Shown: positions 23,728-31,986 of the stretch, piece by piece
How the letters are laid out: every line of letters starts with the position of its first letter
Numbering within the stretch: position 1 is the first letter of the stretch
Assembly (NCBI RefSeq): GCF_004216535.1
Contig: NZ_SGWX01000001.1
Span: 3,472,001-3,536,000 of the forward strand
Direction of reading: 5' to 3'
Source of the DNA: Xylanimonas ulmi
GTDB taxonomy: Bacteria; Actinomycetota; Actinomycetes; Actinomycetales; Cellulomonadaceae
Length of the DNA: 64,000 nucleotides
Notes under the pieces: model-generated
What the model was told of the DNA's origin: nothing
Seen by the model: only the letters and a program-made list of their open reading frames with translations
Databases searched by the model: none
Position numbers and translations under genes: made by a program

Positions 23728-25914
23728 TCAGAACGGTGGCTCGCCGTAGGGGTTGGGCTCGCCGTACGGGTCGGGTTCGGCGCAGGGGTCCTCTTCGGGC
23801 CCATGAGGCCGATGGATGGTCGCCGGCACGACTGCGGGGTGCGTGGTGTGGGTGCGGCCGGTCGGTGTGGTCCAGGTCAGCGCGCCCTCGGCGTCGGTCT
23901 GCCTGACGGTGAACGTCGTCTGATGCTTGGTCACGTGGTGCCGTCGGCACAGGTGGGCGAGGTTCCCCGCTGTGGTGGGCCCGTGGTCGGCGTGCGCGAG
24001 CGTGTGGTCGACGTCGGTCGTGGCGGCGGGTCGGGTGCAACCCGGGAACCGGCAGGTCGTGTCTCTGACCTTGACGAAGTGGCGTAGCTCGGCTGGCGGC
24101 CGGTAGGCCTCGGAGCCGACGGCCAGCACGCGGCCCGTCTCGGGATGGGTCAGCAGTCGGGTGAACGAGGTGGCCAGTCCGGCCAGTTCGCGAGCTGTCT
24201 CGGGATCGATGGGGACCACGCCGTCCAGAAGGGCCGGAGCGTCCGTTCGGCCCAGCAATGTCAGCACGGGAACGGTGACATAGATCCGAGGTCGAATCGC
24301 GCGGGCGATGGCCGCCAGGCTGAACTCCGTGCGCTCATACTCACCGGTCCGGTTCCCAGCGTCAGGGGTGAGCGGGTTGCTCACGGCCTCGACGACGCCT
24401 GAGGCGCCGCGGGCGCTCGCGGCGCCGGCGCTGCTTGCGGTGCTGGTGCTCTTCGCGACGTCGGTGATGCGCGCCGCCTCGGTGGCCCGCACGGCGCCGG
24501 CACCGGCACCGGCGGCGGGGGTCGTGGCGGTGGCGTAGGCCGTGGGGGTCGCGCTCTGCCGGCCGCGGATGGCTGCGGCCCGCACGTCGAGCGTTCCGTC
24601 GTCGAGAAGGAGCGCGCACGCGACGTCGGCGCGCAGTTGCCCGAGCGTGCGCCCGTCGCCCCGCCCACGCACAGTCTGTGCCGCCAGGGTCAGTCGGTCG
24701 GCGATCGCGTGAACGGCGGGGGCCGGGGCGAACAGCGTCAGGTAGGCCATGCCGTCGGCGGCAGGGTCGGTCCACACCCCTCGCTTGGTCGCCGCCTCGC
24801 TGTGGCGCACCTCCGCGGGCGCGGGGCAGAGCCGCTCCCGTGCGCGGCGCACCGTGCGCGAGAAGGTGCGCGGATTCTGGTGTTGGGCGGCCGTGACGAC
24901 GTCGGCGTCGAGCCGTGACGCGGTGTGTTCGTCCAGTTCGGCGACGGCGTCGCCCAGCCGACCGGCGTTGGCCCATGCGACGTCGCCGGCGACGGCCGCG
25001 GCCAGGGTGCGCGGCGCCCGCGCGACCAGTCCCTGTGCCTGCCCCATGCGGGCCGTCACCGCCTGCTCGCTCTGGCGCACGGCCAGCGCCACCTCGGCCA
25101 CGACTGCGCGGAGGGCAAGCTCGCGTCGCCGCCGCGGGCCTGCCGCGCGGACCATGGGATCACGCTCGTCGACCAGGCCATCGGCCCGCAGCCCCTGGCG
25201 GCGCACCCTCTCCAGCAGCACGCCCTCAAGCGCCTCCAGCGCGTTGACCCGCGCCCTCACGTCCTCGATCAGCGCGAGCGTGGCGTCGATGTCGTCGACC
25301 CCGACAGGCCCACTGACGTCCACCAGCCTTGAGACGAGCGGCGGGAGGATCGCCGCCTGCGCAGGTGAGGGACGGGATGAGCCCACGCTCGCCGGATCCA
25401 GCGGAGAGCGACCCAGGATCGCGTTCGCCAGGCCCGGCTGGTCGGACAGGCGCACAGCCAGCGAGCCGTCGTCCTCGATCCGTACGTTCGCGAGCGCGGC
25501 GAGGCGTTCGGCGAACTGCGCGCGGAGTGCGTCGTGCGCGTCGTCAGGCCGGGCAGCGGGTTGCACGGCGAGCCGCATCTCGGGCCGGACGGCAGGAGGC
25601 TGACCTGGTTCGATCGTGGACTCAGCGCTGGGCTCAGCGCTGGGCTCAGCGCTGGACCCGGGACTGGACTTGGAGCTGGACCCAGCGGTGGACGTGGTAC
25701 CGGACTCGGGGCTAGACCCACCGCTGGACCTAGTGCTGGGCTCGGAGGTGGTGCGTGCGCCGGGCTCTGCGGGCTCGCCCCTCGGTGGCCTGTCCGCGGT
25801 CGGCTCGCTGGCCCTCGCGCCGCCGACGTCGTCGGGCAGGAGAGTCGGAGTCGGAGCCGCGGCCGGTGTGAGCGCATCACGGTGTGCGGTGCGACCTGTC
25901 ACGGTCTCCCGCAT
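23728..25914 (-). CDS. DUF222/HNH endonuclease-signature protein (13E12-like)
   Basis: A 728-residue protein. An N-terminal Ser/Glu/Pro-rich disordered region of about 100 residues includes short repeats of a SAEP unit. A DUF222 helical domain follows, and an HNH nuclease domain lies near the C terminus (CRFPGCTRPAATTDVDHTLAHADHG, then HLCRRHHVTKH). This is the 13E12-repeat family, often multicopy in actinobacteria. ATG 25914 is preferred over GTG 25941 because GGAG is 5 nt upstream. A LexA box lies at 25955-25970, so SOS induction is expected, as known for mycobacterial 13E12 members. The biological role is not established. Confidence 0.85.
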   Translation of the reverse strand: MRETVTGRTAHRDALTPAAAPTPTLLPDDVGGARASEPTADRPPRGEPAEPGARTTSEPSTRSSGGSSPESGTTSTAGSSSKSSPGSSAEPSAEPSAESTIEPGQPPAVRPEMRLAVQPAARPDDAHDALRAQFAERLAALANVRIEDDGSLAVRLSDQPGLANAILGRSPLDPASVGSSRPSPAQAAILPPLVSRLVDVSGPVGVDDIDATLALIEDVRARVNALEALEGVLLERVRRQGLRADGLVDERDPMVRAAGPRRRRELALRAVVAEVALAVRQSEQAVTARMGQAQGLVARAPRTLAAAVAGDVAWANAGRLGDAVAELDEHTASRLDADVVTAAQHQNPRTFSRTVRRARERLCPAPAEVRHSEAATKRGVWTDPAADGMAYLTLFAPAPAVHAIADRLTLAAQTVRGRGDGRTLGQLRADVACALLLDDGTLDVRAAAIRGRQSATPTAYATATTPAAGAGAGAVRATEAARITDVAKSTSTASSAGAASARGASGVVEAVSNPLTPDAGNRTGEYERTEFSLAAIARAIRPRIYVTVPVLTLLGRTDAPALLDGVVPIDPETARELAGLATSFTRLLTHPETGRVLAVGSEAYRPPAELRHFVKVRDTTCRFPGCTRPAATTDVDHTLAHADHGPTTAGNLAHLCRRHHVTKHQTTFTVRQTDAEGALTWTTPTGRTHTTHPAVVPATIHRPHGPEEDPCAEPDPYGEPNPYGEPPF

Positions 25915-25954
25915 CCTGGCTCCGGCGCCTGAGTTGCCCACGAGGACAGTTTAG

Positions 25955-25970
25955 TCGAACATGTGTTCGA
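25955..25970. promoter_or_regulatory. LexA (SOS) box upstream of the DUF222-HNH gene
   Basis: TCGAACATGTGTTCGA matches the actinobacterial LexA consensus TCGAAC-N4-GTTCGA perfectly and is located 41-56 bp upstream of the proposed start. Confidence 0.9.
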
Positions 25971-25999
25971 ACCCAAGCCGGTTGGTCATTTCGCGACAG

Positions 26000-27439
26000 T
26001 GTCATGTCTCTGGACATCGGTGACGGTTCTGCATCAGGACATCGGTGACGGTTGATGTGTCAGGACTTCGGTGACGGTTCGGGCTTCTTGGGGTGGGTTC
26101 CGCGGGTTTGCCGTTGCCGACGTACCTGACTCCGGGAGCGGCCCGAGTGTGCTCGATGAGGATCTCGCCGTGGTGGTCGGCGACGATGATCCGTTCGCCG
26201 TCGATGACGACGATGACTTCCGCGAAGGCGTGCTCGGCGCCGACCATGTAGAAGACCTTGCGTAGGTAGAAGGTGCCGGCGTGGTTCAGCTTCTTGATGC
26301 AGGCGCCCTGGGGAAGTGCCGCCCGCACGGGCGCCGGTACGACTGCCTGCGGCTTGGGCGCGGTGCGCGTGAACAGGGCGCGGATCGGGTTGGGATGGGG
26401 AGCCTCGGCCTTCGCCGTCGCGTCCCATGCCGCCTGCGGGGTGATCCTGCCGGGCAGCCCCTGGTGAGGGCGCTGCGTGTTGTAGATGAGGTCGAACGCG
26501 TCGACCTGCGCCTGAAGCTGGTCGAGCGTGTCGGCCAGGGGCTGCTTGCCGAGGTAGCGGAACAGGGTCTGATGGAAACGCTCGTTCTTCCCCTGTGTGG
26601 TGGGCTTGTAGGGCTTGCCGGTGATCGCCTCCACGCCCAGGACGGTCAAGTGCTCGACGAGCTGGCCCGCGTAGCCGCGTCGAGTGGGGTTCAACGCGGC
26701 GCCGTTGTCGCTGAGCAGTCTCTGCGGGACGCCGCGCGCCGCGATGGCCTTGTCCACGACGACGATCGCGCCCTCGGATGTCTCACCCCACGCGACGTGG
26801 GAGGCGACGGCGTAACGGGAGTGGTCGTCGATGAGTTGGAAGATCACGCACTTACGCCCACCGGTCAGGACGTACTCGGTCGCGTCGAGCTGCCAGCACG
26901 CGTTCGGCGCCGGGTAGACGAACCGCCGGTACGCCGCCCGCGGCTTCTTCCTCGGCTCCAGCCTCGCGACGCCGGCCTGCCGGAAGATCCGTGCGAGCGA
27001 CGCTGTCGAGGGTGCCGGGTCCAGACCCATCGCGACCATCTTGTCGTGCACGCTGATCGGCCCGTGGTCCAGCCCGGACGCCTCCAGCGCCGACCGCACC
27101 GCGACGGCCTGCGCCTTGACCTCGTCGGTCAGCCTCGTCGGGCTTGACGCTGGGCGCCGCGACCGCGGCTCGAGCACCGCCGCCTGGCCCTCAACCGCCG
27201 CACGCTTGCGCAACTCGTAGAACGACTTGCGCGAGATGCCATGCTCCGCGCAGAACGTCGTCACCGACCCTCGCGGGGCGTCATCGGGCCACTGCGCGAT
27301 CGCCAGACGGACACGCGGATCGATCGGTTCTGGGGCTGCCATGCCCCGAGCCTCAGGGCAGAAGTGTCACCACCAAGAACCCCGAAAGCGTCACCGATGT
27401 CCTGATGCACAACCGTCACCGATGTCCTGGGACATGACA
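26000..27439 (-). mobile_element. complete IS481-family insertion sequence, 1440 bp
   Basis: The ends are inverted repeats of 52 bp (26000-26051 and 27388-27439) beginning TGTCATGTC and differing at only a few positions. Each contains repeated GGACATCGGTGACGG-type motifs that are probably transposase-binding sites. Identical 15-bp direct repeats GTCATTTCGCGACAG abut both ends (25985-25999 and 27440-27454), which is the expected target duplication. One intact transposase lies inside. Confidence 0.93.
26002..27342 (-). CDS. IS481-family transposase
   Basis: A 446-residue DDE transposase. N-terminal helix-turn-helix (SVTTFCAEHGISRKSFYELRKR) is followed by an rve integrase core with the DDE residues visible in CWQLDATEYV, RLLSDNGAALN and GKNERFHQTLFRYLG. 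The RPHQGLPGRITPQ block is typical for the family. The C-terminal segment NRHRSPDTSTVTDV and NRHRCPET is encoded by the repeated motifs of the terminal inverted repeat, and the stop codon is 2 bp from the element end. No frameshift is seen, so the element may be active. Confidence 0.93.
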   Translation of the reverse strand: MAAPEPIDPRVRLAIAQWPDDAPRGSVTTFCAEHGISRKSFYELRKRAAVEGQAAVLEPRSRRPASSPTRLTDEVKAQAVAVRSALEASGLDHGPISVHDKMVAMGLDPAPSTASLARIFRQAGVARLEPRKKPRAAYRRFVYPAPNACWQLDATEYVLTGGRKCVIFQLIDDHSRYAVASHVAWGETSEGAIVVVDKAIAARGVPQRLLSDNGAALNPTRRGYAGQLVEHLTVLGVEAITGKPYKPTTQGKNERFHQTLFRYLGKQPLADTLDQLQAQVDAFDLIYNTQRPHQGLPGRITPQAAWDATAKAEAPHPNPIRALFTRTAPKPQAVVPAPVRAALPQGACIKKLNHAGTFYLRKVFYMVGAEHAFAEVIVVIDGERIIVADHHGEILIEHTRAAPGVRYVGNGKPAEPTPRSPNRHRSPDTSTVTDVLMQNRHRCPET

Positions 27440-27474
27440 GTCATTTCGCGACAGTGCCATTTCGCGACAGCGTC

Positions 27475-27546
27475 GCTTGCTGCGCTTGCTGCGCTTGCTG
27501 CGCTTGCTGCGCTTGCTGCGCTTGCTGCGCTTGCTGCGCTTGCTGG
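27475..27546. repeat. (GCTTGCTGC)8 nine-base tandem repeat
   Basis: Seven perfect GCTTGCTGC units from 27475 to 27537 and an eighth variant (GCTTGCTGG) to 27546, starting 20 bp beyond the right target duplication of the insertion sequence. No gene covers it convincingly. Confidence 0.95.
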
Positions 27547-27683
27547 GCTTCCCGGGCCTGGCTCGCTGGACGCGGCTCGTCGCGCCCGCGCCCGCGCCCG
27601 CGCCGCGCCCGTGACCATCTGCGCCGACTGAGCCCGTCCATGGCCGTCGTCGCAGTCGATCGGAACAACCGCGAGATGACGAG

Positions 27684-27991
27684 ATGTCGGCGCGGGGCGA
27701 CCCTGGCGAGGAGGACCCCGACGGGTTCGCGTGCTGGACGCTGAACGACGAGGGATGGGAGCGCGGGTCAGGCCGACGCAGACTTCGCCGACCGTTGCCG
27801 CCTCATGGACGGAGGATGGGCCAGCGCTGATTGGTGTTCGGCACGCACCACAAGGGCGCGGGGCCACCGTCGACGCCGGGCCTGGCGCAACGGCCGACGG
27901 CGTCGCAGCGGTCGCCGCCACGCTCGCGGACGCGCCGAAGGCCGAGCGCCGCGCCCACAGGGAGGTCATTTCCCGCATCACGGACGGCTGA
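27684..27991 (+). pseudogene. possible decayed small gene before dnaX
   Basis: A gene-like signal changes frame. ATG 27684 gives MSARGDPGEEDPDGFACWTL and stops after about 45 codons. A second frame supplies ADFADRCRLMDGGWASAD, and a third ends VAAVAATLADAPKAERRAHR and TGA at 27991. Each fragment has actinobacterial-like codon use, but no single frame spans them. I do not recognise the family. It could equally be non-coding sequence. The rest of the gap from 27455 to 28160 shows only the tandem repeat and the dnaX promoter. Confidence 0.25.
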
Positions 27992-28179
27992 GTGGTCGCC
28001 ACGAGGACGTGTCGCCCGGCGGTTGGTGGGGCATGGGAGTGGTTCGGGGGGAGCGCGGGAGCAGTAGGCTCCCCCTCGCCGTCGTGCTCGACGTCTCCGC
28101 GGTCGGCGGTCGCGGCCCCGCGCGCCAGCGTCCACAGGGCGGCCAGCCGCGTGTCGGCGCCGCCGTCTAGGGTGGTCGG

Positions 28180-31100
28180 GTGACCACCGCCCTGTACCGC
28201 CGCTACCGGCCCGAGACGTTCTCCGAGGTGATCGGTCAGGAGCACGTCACGGGGCCGCTCATGCGGGCGCTGCGCAGCGGGCGCGTCAACCACGCCTACC
28301 TGTTCTCCGGGCCACGTGGCTGCGGCAAGACGACGTCGGCGCGCATCCTCGCGCGCACGCTCAACTGTGCGCGCAACACCCCCGAGACCCCGATCGACAC
28401 TCCCTGCGGGCAGTGCGCGTCGTGCGTGGAGCTCGCGCGTGGCGGCCCTGGATCGCTCGACGTCGTCGAGATCGACGCCGCGTCGCACGGTGGCGTCGAC
28501 GACGCGCGCGACCTGCGCGAGCGGGCGACGTTCGCGCCGACTCGCGACCGGTACAAGATCTTCATCATCGACGAGGCCCACATGGTCTCGCCGGCCGGGT
28601 TCAACGCGCTGCTCAAGATCGTCGAGGAGCCGCCCCCGCACATCAAGTTCGTGTTCGCGACGACCGAGCCCGACAAGGTCATCGGCACGATCCGTTCGCG
28701 CACCCACCACTACCCGTTCCGGCTTGTGCCGCCGGACGTGCTCGGCCCGTACCTGGAGGAGCTGTGCGCCGCCGAGGGTGTGACGCTGGGTGGCGGGGTC
28801 GTGCCGCTCGTCGTGCGCGCCGGCGGCGGGTCGGTCCGTGACTCGCTCTCGGTGCTCGACCAGCTCATCGCGGGCGCCACGGGTGGCACGGTCGACTACG
28901 ACCTCGCCGTCGGGCTGCTCGGCTACACGCACGCGTCGCTGCTCGACGACGTCGTGGACGCGCTCGCCGCGCGTGACGGCGCCTCGATCTTCCGCGTGGT
29001 CGACCAGCTCATCGTGTCAGGCCACGCGCCCCAGCGGTTCGTCGACGACCTGCTCGAGCGGCTGCGCGACCTCATCGTCATCGCGGTGTCGGGCGACGCC
29101 GCCGGGGCGGTGCTGCGCGGCCAGCCCGAGGACCAGCTTGAGCGCATGGCCGCACAGGCGTCGCGGCTGGGGATCGCCGAACTCTCGCGGGCGGCCGATC
29201 TGGTCAACACCGCGCTGACCGAGATGACCGGGGCGACGTCGCCGCGCCTGCACCTGGAGCTGCTGTGCGCCCGATTGCTGCTGCCCGGCGCGGACGCCGG
29301 GTCGGCGGGCCTCGCCGCACGAGTCGAGCGGCTGGAGCGTGGCGGGATGTCCGTCGGCGCTCGCGGACCCGCACCGGTCCGGCCAGGGGCTCCCGCCGAC
29401 GACGACGCCGCGGGGCCCGGGGGCGCTGACCCCGAAGGGCTGCGCGGCGCGGCGGCCGTTCGGGCGGCGATGCGCCCCGGTCGCCCGGTGCCCGGGACGG
29501 CGCAATCGGACGCAGTCGAAGGCGCGCGGTCGGACGCCCGCGGCGGCGCTCGGCCAACGGCGCCGGCTGGGCGTGACAGGGCGCCCGCGCAGGCCGAAGC
29601 GCCTGCCGGGGTTGGCTCGCCCGCGCAGGCCGACGCGTCTTCCAGCTCCGGCTCTCCTGCGCGCGCCAGTACGACCGTCAGTCCTGGCGCGCCCGCTCCG
29701 GGGCCCGTACTGGCGGAAGCCAGCGAGTCCGTGCCCCCCGCCGCTGCGCCTGCGGCGGAGCCGACTGCATCTGGCCAGCAGGATTGGCCGGAGTCCGGTC
29801 AGCCGGAGCGACGCATTGCCGGCCCGTCGGCGCCGCCGGCGTCCGGACGACTGGTTTCGGCCGCGCCCGACGCGGCGGCGCCAGCCATGCCCGACGAGCA
29901 GACTCCTGCCATGCCGGACGTCCCGGCACTTGCGGCGCCTGGCACGCAAGCGCCCGCCGCGCCCGCCGTCTCGGAGCCCGACGTGCCCGGGCAGGCGCGA
30001 GTGGCGTCCGGCGAACAGACCGACTCGCATCCGGCGGCGCCCGAGGCGTCTGTCTCTGCGGCCGAGCCCGAGTCTGCGTCGTCGGCCGAGTCTGCGACGC
30101 CGACTGACTCTGCGTCGGTGGTGGAGACCGCCTTGGCGTCATCGGGAGCGGGCGACGTCACGACCGAGGTTGTCCGACGCCGCTGGCGCGAGGTGCTGGC
30201 AAGCATCGGCAATCCCCGAGCAGAGGCGTTCCTTGGCGAGCACTCCCAGGTGCTGAGGCTTGAGGCAGACGTGCTCCGACTCGGGTTCCCGCCCGCCGTC
30301 GTCGCGCAGGCGCGGCACGGACGCCCCGAGACCATCTCGGACGCCGTCTACCAGACGCTCGGCATTCACGTCCGGATCGAGATCGACGTCGACGACGGCG
30401 CACGCCCGCGCGAGTCGGGGCTCGTTCGCGGCCCGTCATCGGACTCTCCCGACGAGGAGGCCGCGCGCGCGGGCGGGCAAGGTCTCGGCCGCGCGCGCGA
30501 CGACGTGACAGAGGAAGAGGCGACAGAGGGCTCGTCCGCCGAAGGCCGCGCCGTGGCGTCGACGAGCCGCACCGACGCACTCGAGGCAGTGCGCGCGCAC
30601 ATTGCGACGGCATCGATCAGGTCGGAGGCGGCCTCGGAGCCCGCGCAGGCGCTCGCGTTGGGCACGGAGCCCTGGCCGGAGCCCACTTCGGGCACGGAGC
30701 CCCGGCCAGAGCCCGAGCGGCCGACGGAGCCTCCTTCCGAGCCGCAGTCTGCGCTGCGGGATGCTCCGCAGTCCGCGCGACCGACTGGGGCGCAGCCTGC
30801 GCGACCGACTGGGGCACCGTCCGCGCGGCCGACTGGGGCGCAGCCTGCGCAGGTGTCGCCTCCCGCGCCCGCTGGCGCGTCCGAGGCGGGGCCAGGGTCG
30901 CAGGAGCCCGGGTACGACGAGGCCGACGCCGCGTGGCTGGCCGGGGTTCCGCTGCACGAGCCGCCCGACTTCGACGAGCCTGAGCCGCCCTTCGACGACC
31001 CGGTCGAGGAGTCGCTCGGCGACGCGGCGCCCGGTGTTGTGACTCCCACGGCGACGACCCGGCCCCCGGCGCAAACGCATTCCGCAGCTCTCGCCGGGCG

Positions 31101-31449
31101 GGCGGCCGCGCTCGGTCGCGGAGCTCCCGCGTCGTCAGCGGCGGCGTTCGCTCCGGGGGCGGCGTCCGGTGCTGCTGCTGCGGCGGCGTCCCCCGCGACG
31201 GCGTCCTCGCCGGCCCCGGCTTCCTCGGCGGCTGGTGCTGCGGCGGGATCGGCGACTCCGAGCGCCTCGGCGTTCGCGCGCGTGGCGGCTCCCGCTCCGT
31301 CCGCGCGCACCGTGGTCGCAGCGCCCGACCCCTACGACGACTCCTCGGCAGACGACCCCGACATCGCCTCGAGCGGACTCGTCGGCGTGCCACTGGTGGT
31401 CAAGATGCTCGACGGCACGATCATCGACGAGCAGGTCGACCAGACGTGA
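28180..31449 (+). CDS. dnaX: DNA polymerase III subunits gamma/tau
   Basis: A 1089-residue clamp-loader ATPase. Walker A GPRGCGKTT (residues 44-52), the zinc ligands C63, C76, C79 and C82, Walker B IIDEAHM (128-133) and the SRC-type region near TIRSRTHHY are all present. The AAA+ core ends around residue 380. The remaining about 700 residues are mostly Ala/Pro/Ser-rich low complexity, interrupted by a structured stretch at about 655-730 (VVRRRWREVLASIGNPRAEA) likely to be the tau domain that contacts polymerase. This is much longer than E. coli DnaX (643). GTG 28180 is leaderless, with TAGGGT 28168-28173. The TGA overlaps the Nudix GTG. Confidence 0.95.
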   Translation: MTTALYRRYRPETFSEVIGQEHVTGPLMRALRSGRVNHAYLFSGPRGCGKTTSARILARTLNCARNTPETPIDTPCGQCASCVELARGGPGSLDVVEIDAASHGGVDDARDLRERATFAPTRDRYKIFIIDEAHMVSPAGFNALLKIVEEPPPHIKFVFATTEPDKVIGTIRSRTHHYPFRLVPPDVLGPYLEELCAAEGVTLGGGVVPLVVRAGGGSVRDSLSVLDQLIAGATGGTVDYDLAVGLLGYTHASLLDDVVDALAARDGASIFRVVDQLIVSGHAPQRFVDDLLERLRDLIVIAVSGDAAGAVLRGQPEDQLERMAAQASRLGIAELSRAADLVNTALTEMTGATSPRLHLELLCARLLLPGADAGSAGLAARVERLERGGMSVGARGPAPVRPGAPADDDAAGPGGADPEGLRGAAAVRAAMRPGRPVPGTAQSDAVEGARSDARGGARPTAPAGRDRAPAQAEAPAGVGSPAQADASSSSGSPARASTTVSPGAPAPGPVLAEASESVPPAAAPAAEPTASGQQDWPESGQPERRIAGPSAPPASGRLVSAAPDAAAPAMPDEQTPAMPDVPALAAPGTQAPAAPAVSEPDVPGQARVASGEQTDSHPAAPEASVSAAEPESASSAESATPTDSASVVETALASSGAGDVTTEVVRRRWREVLASIGNPRAEAFLGEHSQVLRLEADVLRLGFPPAVVAQARHGRPETISDAVYQTLGIHVRIEIDVDDGARPRESGLVRGPSSDSPDEEAARAGGQGLGRARDDVTEEEATEGSSAEGRAVASTSRTDALEAVRAHIATASIRSEAASEPAQALALGTEPWPEPTSGTEPRPEPERPTEPPSEPQSALRDAPQSARPTGAQPARPTGAPSARPTGAQPAQVSPPAPAGASEAGPGSQEPGYDEADAAWLAGVPLHEPPDFDEPEPPFDDPVEESLGDAAPGVVTPTATTRPPAQTHSAALAGRAAALGRGAPASSAAAFAPGAASGAAAAAASPATASSPAPASSAAGAAAGSATPSASAFARVAAPAPSARTVVAAPDPYDDSSADDPDIASSGLVGVPLVVKMLDGTIIDEQVDQT

Positions 31450-31913
31450 GCGGGGCGGCGCCTGGCCCGTCCGGTGAGGTGACGGGCAGCGCGCCCGGCG
31501 CCGCAGACCCCACGGTGCTGCGCATCGTCGCCGCGGTCATCGTGCGCGACGGGCGGTTCCTGCTGGTCCGCAAACGCGGGACGACGTCGTTCATGCAGGT
31601 GGGCGGCAAGATCGAGCCGGGGGAGCGTCCGGGCGATGCGCTCGTGCGCGAGGTCGCGGAGGAGATCGGGGCGTCCCTGGACCCAGGCAGTGTTCGCGCG
31701 CTTGGGCGGTTCTCGGCAGTGGCGGCCAACGAGTCGCACCACGTGGTGGACGCGCACGTCTTCGAGGTCGACCTGCCCGCCGACGTCGACCCGCGACCAC
31801 AGGCCGAACTCGAAGACCTCATCTGGGTCGACCCGGAGGCCCCGGTCGCGCCGCACCCGATCGCGCCGCTGTCGCTCGACTTGATCGCGGCCTGGTCGCG
31901 TCGCGCCCGCTGA
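31446..31913 (+). CDS. Nudix hydrolase
   Basis: A 155-residue protein. The Nudix box GGKIEPGERPGDALVREVAE with EIGA follows the G-x5-E-x7-REUxEExGU pattern in full. The first about 25 residues are a disordered Ala/Gly/Pro extension. Nudix enzymes cleave nucleoside diphosphates linked to another group; the substrate cannot be read here. GTG 31446 overlaps the dnaX TGA (GTGA), so it is translationally coupled to dnaX. A nucleotide-pool-cleaning role would suit that, but is inference. Confidence 0.9.
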   Translation: MSGAAPGPSGEVTGSAPGAADPTVLRIVAAVIVRDGRFLLVRKRGTTSFMQVGGKIEPGERPGDALVREVAEEIGASLDPGSVRALGRFSAVAANESHHVVDAHVFEVDLPADVDPRPQAELEDLIWVDPEAPVAPHPIAPLSLDLIAAWSRRAR

Positions 31914-31986
31914 GGCCAACAGCCCAGGTCACAGGCCTGTGCGCGCCATGCGGGCCACCGTCGGGCGGACGCGAGAGAATCCCCGG

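Noticed and set aside
27391-28932. 513-residue minus-strand frame covering the 9-bp repeats and the start of dnaX
   Set aside because: It runs antisense through the dnaX ATPase core, has no recognisable motif or ribosome binding site, and part of it is the tandem repeat.
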